The position numbers were made by a program, and so were the translations under genes. From Pempheris klunzingeri (lineage: Eukaryota; Chordata; Actinopteri; Acropomatiformes; Pempheridae), in contig NC_092019.1 in the NCBI RefSeq assembly GCF_042242105.1, forward strand, positions 5,546,328 to 5,610,327: a stretch of DNA of 64,000 nt, written 5' to 3'. The notes beneath the pieces were generated by a model that made no database searches, had not been told where the DNA came from, and was given only the letters and a program-made list of their open reading frames with translations. Shown here piece after piece: positions 60,560 through 64,000 of this stretch (positions within the stretch are counted from its first letter, which is position 1; the number at the start of each line of letters is the position of its first letter).

Positions 60560-63500
60560 GACTCAACCCCACACTCACATTTTCCAAGAGGTCTAGGATG
60601 TAATTCCTAAAACAGACTGATAATAATAATCATAATCATAATAAATAATCATTAAAAAATGTAATCTTCACATATATTCTTAAATATATATAAGCAAGAT
60701 GACATATAGATGTATGCAGTGTAGCTCACTGACAATCCACAGCATTATGCACAGTTACATGAGGCTGTTAACATTAAATTTTAGAGCAAATGTCGATATC
60801 AGACATGTTTTACAGTTAACTCACAGGCTCCATCTGTACAAACTGCACTCACATGATTTTGTAAAGGAAGTAAAGTTTATTAATAGTAATAATAATAATA
60901 GCTATTATTTTCTGCTGGGTGTACATCTTTGACACGTAATTGCATAATATATCTACATGCATATGTATATTGAGGGGATTTTAAGGTTTCATGTCTTTTT
61001 TACAGCTTGTGGACTTGACATGTAACATATCATATCTATCAGGTTAAATTAACAGCCCCTCATAGATGCCATTAATGTAAGTCAGGTTTAATAAACCTGA
61101 GCGATCAAAGTGAGTTGAATCACCAAGCATGAAGAGGAACATACAACAAATAGGGTGCACACTCAAGTGCAATATATACATTAAAGTCTAACTCTGAGCT
61201 GAGTCTCGCCTTAGAAATTATCTCCCATGATTGGCCAACTTCTAAAGCTTTTTTTTTATTTTTAATTGGTTTGAACCTACATGGGCAGTCACTCATATAG
61301 TACAGGAAAGATTTTGTTAATGAACATGCAGACAGGGCAGCTCCAGACAGACAAATCTAATCCAAGCTAGAGAGGATTATATGATAGCTCTCCCTGCGTC
61401 TATCATTAGTTAAAGAGACACAAGAGGAAGTGATGAATGAGCGGGTGGGATTTTACAGCTGTGGTCATTACTGCCGCTCACATAGTCACAGACAAGTCAG
61501 AAACGGTTGTGCAGCAAAGCCTACTTAGGAAGGAAAGCTGCCCAAAACAAGTGACAGCATGAACCAGACTGTGGAAATCATGTGATAACAGGAATCTAGG
61601 GTAAACTGAGGGTTGTTTCACAATTAGGTGCAGGTCAGTGTATACACAACGAACACATAGATGCGTTCTCCAAATCCTACAATACACAGGACATTAAGCA
61701 TCTACAATAAAAAAGCATGAGAACCAGAAGACTCCTTTGAGAAAACAGCACTGATGCTGCTATTAAGCTCGAAACCCTTCCTCTGAGAACCATAAACAGC
61801 TATGAACAACCATCATAAGGGTCCAAGCCGGATAATCCTATGAAATCCCCCAGGAAAGTTGTTTTGGGTCAGGCATGTAATGTAGGTTTTGAAATATGTT
61901 CACAGTCTGGTTCAGCTTAAACCAGGGCTGATCTTGAGCCTGTGTGTGTTTGTGTCTGAGTGTCAGGGGAGACTTTCGAAGAGTCTGCAGCTCCTGTAAA
62001 GTGGGGCTCTGTGGTGATGTATTAAATGGGTTCCTGGCCCAATAATACAATGACGTCAGTGAAGTAAGCACTGGGGATCTGGTAAAAGCACGCATTTCAA
62101 CTTAAAAGGGATTTCTAATGACCAGAAGCTCAGTGGTGGAACGTACACAGGGTTGGGTCAGGCTATTCTAAAATGTAATCAGTGACTGAGTATAAATTAC
62201 ATGGCAATTATCTTACATTTCTCAAAATATTTGAAGTGCATTTTGCATAATCAGCATTTACAGTTGCTTGAATCAAATCACCCTTAAAAAAAAAAAAGCA
62301 TCACTGGCACAAATTACAGGTGTGCTGTGTGTTTTCTACATAATGTGGGAAGGAATTATGAAAAACAGTTTCATAATTTTAAAACCGCTATCTGTTAAAG
62401 ACAGAATGAAAGAATAAAATCAAGTAATAACTACAATCTAATGTCATTTATCTGATATAATCTGGGCTGATTTTACTGACTTGTTTTTGTATTTTGATTA
62501 ATCCTGTTTAATCAGTTGCTTCCCAACCCTGAGCCTGCACTAGAGATCGATTCCATTCTGCCTCCACAACCAATATGCTGTTTTATCCACTATCTGAATA
62601 CAGACTACTAATATAGAAGGTCCCCTTCATGAATGAGCGTCAAAAGAAAATAGATTCAGCTTTCATAAGATTTCAGACAAAAACATCACAGATTTTTTGG
62701 ATCTTAAAGGGGAGCACAGATGATTGGGTCGCTCATGTTTACCACAAATATAAGTGACAGCAGTTACGGTTTCCCCACAAGACCTGCTCCCTCATTCTCC
62801 TGACTCGCTTCGTCAGTTCCAAGATGTTGCACGAGGTCCCTTCTGCTCCTTGTTTGATGGAGTGAAGATTAACATATATGACTGCGCGCTAGCTTAAGTG
62901 CAGGAAAATTAAAGGAATTGGCATTGGTAGTAGGAAAAACTGTAGAGGCTATGAGATACAATAACCAGGTGACAGCCACAATGTAAACAGAGGGTAGAGA
63001 ACACACACCAGCTGAGGAGCACAGTGCTGTTCATTATAGTAGGGACTGGGCATGGCTTCCACACCTCAATACATATGGTTTATCTCCTTTACAAAAAAAT
63101 GCCATCCTCTAATCAATTTGAATTTGGAACATCCTAAGAGGTTTGTCATGGTTTAAAATGTGGAGCAGATCACAATGAGTATAATCAAAGTGACAAAAGT
63201 GATTGATGAAGTCAGTCTGTTTTGGTGTCAGTGTCTCTGCACAGTAAAATCAAGTTTCACTGGCTGAGTCTCTGCCACTCACTAATCTATGTAAAGCCGC
63301 CCTACTTCGTGTAAATAGAGAACCATCAATGTAAATCAGAGCTGCATGTGTAGCCATTTTACCAGTCAGTATACATCCAATACTAAGAATATTTACACTT
63401 CTTACTGCACATTATACAGTAATCCCCAGGACATCGACTCCAAGAAAACAAGTGTAGAGCTGTAAACACAGATGCATGAGAACTGTCTGAAGGAAGAACA

Positions 63501-63826
63501 GACAGGAAACTCACACATAATGAATAAGGTAAACAATGTCCACAATTCCAAGGAAACGCTTGTGTGATGTCCTAAAATAGCAGTGACACCCAGTGGACGA
63601 TGACAGTATTGTCCATCACACTGATGAATCACCACAACACAAGTGGCTGGAACTCCAACTCCCAGGAAAGCATCCGCCCAATCACCACAGCTCAAAGTGA
63701 AATCTGACAAAAACTGTTCTGATCAACTATGTAATAACCAAGTTAGTGTTAATGTTTAAAGTATTACTGTTACTGATGGACATGCTGTCAAAGAGAAATG
63801 AAAGAGGCAGACATTTTGAATGAGAA
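60560..63826. other. Intergenic, no gene seen
   Basis: AT-rich. Open frames on both strands are short and unlike known proteins. No splice-supported exon chain was found. Confidence 0.55.
60880..60901. repeat. AAT trinucleotide repeat
   Basis: Several AAT units (with one TAG interruption) in the intergenic right part. Confidence 0.8.
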
Positions 63827-64000
63827 TTTATTACAGCCAGCAGTTTACAATACAAATCACCTTTCAAAATGCTCAGCTACCACCTCTCTGAACACTTGGC
63901 TGATATTCTGAGCACTGACACAGTAAAATGACATAAAACAGAGGAATGCATTCAAATTTATAATCTCAATTTTCTCTATTTTGCTTTTTTTTTTCCACAA
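63827..64000 (-). other. Possible 3' end of a minus-strand gene beyond the window
   Basis: A minus-strand AATAAA (TTTATT at 63827-63832) is followed rightwards by AT-rich sequence of 3' UTR character. In human, ANKRD46 lies next to RNF19A on the same strand, so it is the obvious candidate, but no coding sequence is present to confirm this. Confidence 0.25.

Noticed and set aside
63402-63710. 102-codon minus-strand open frame near the right end
   Set aside because: Cys-rich but matches nothing I know, with no splice context; treated as chance.
1-64000. CRISPR arrays, tRNA or rRNA genes
   Set aside because: No regularly spaced direct repeats, tRNA box A/B pairs or rRNA-like sequence were seen. 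The dinucleotide repeats are ordinary vertebrate microsatellites.

Overview
This window is vertebrate nuclear DNA, most probably from a ray-finned (teleost) fish. It is AT-rich, with short introns by vertebrate standards, many CA/GT microsatellites and teleost-type interspersed repeats. Four multi-exon genes lie in the order RGS22(-), FBXO43(-), SPAG1(+), RNF19A(-). Human chromosome 8q22 has the same order and orientation. I rebuilt all four coding sequences exon by exon, using GT/AG splice sites and checking that reading phase carries across every junction. No bacterial, viral or plasmid features are present.

Region by region: 1-529 is flank beyond the RGS22 stop codon. RGS22 (530-15575, minus, 23 coding exons, 1197 residues) carries several RGS-type domains. 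FBXO43/Emi2 (16449-19594, minus, 5 coding exons, 694 residues) has an F-box, a zinc-binding region and the terminal Arg-Leu tail. A short head-to-head promoter region (about 21060-21282) separates FBXO43 from SPAG1 (21558-33429, plus, 18 coding exons, 950 residues), which has three TPR clusters and an RPAP3-type C-terminal domain. SPAG1 and RNF19A are tail to tail, with their 3' ends about 1 kb apart. RNF19A (37036-47886 coding, minus, 9 coding exons, 894 residues) is a RING-IBR-RING E3 ligase with two membrane segments. Its probable non-coding first exon is near 60.3-60.5 kb, beyond a 12-kb intron. 60.56-64 kb is intergenic, perhaps with the 3' end of another minus-strand gene at the far right.

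Three of the genes have germline or cilium themes: RGS22 (testis), FBXO43 (meiotic APC/C inhibitor) and SPAG1 (axonemal dynein pre-assembly). In line with this, an excellent RFX X-box lies just upstream of SPAG1 and a weaker one upstream of RGS22.

I found no wholly new biological system. The most interesting observations are a terminal-inverted-repeat element of teleost type that carries a full match to the CTCF core (5423-5436), the X-box in the FBXO43/SPAG1 gap, an internal Met-Gly-Asn start-like site in SPAG1, a stop-free proline-rich stretch upstream of the RNF19A start, and dinucleotide repeats abutting two RGS22 splice donors.
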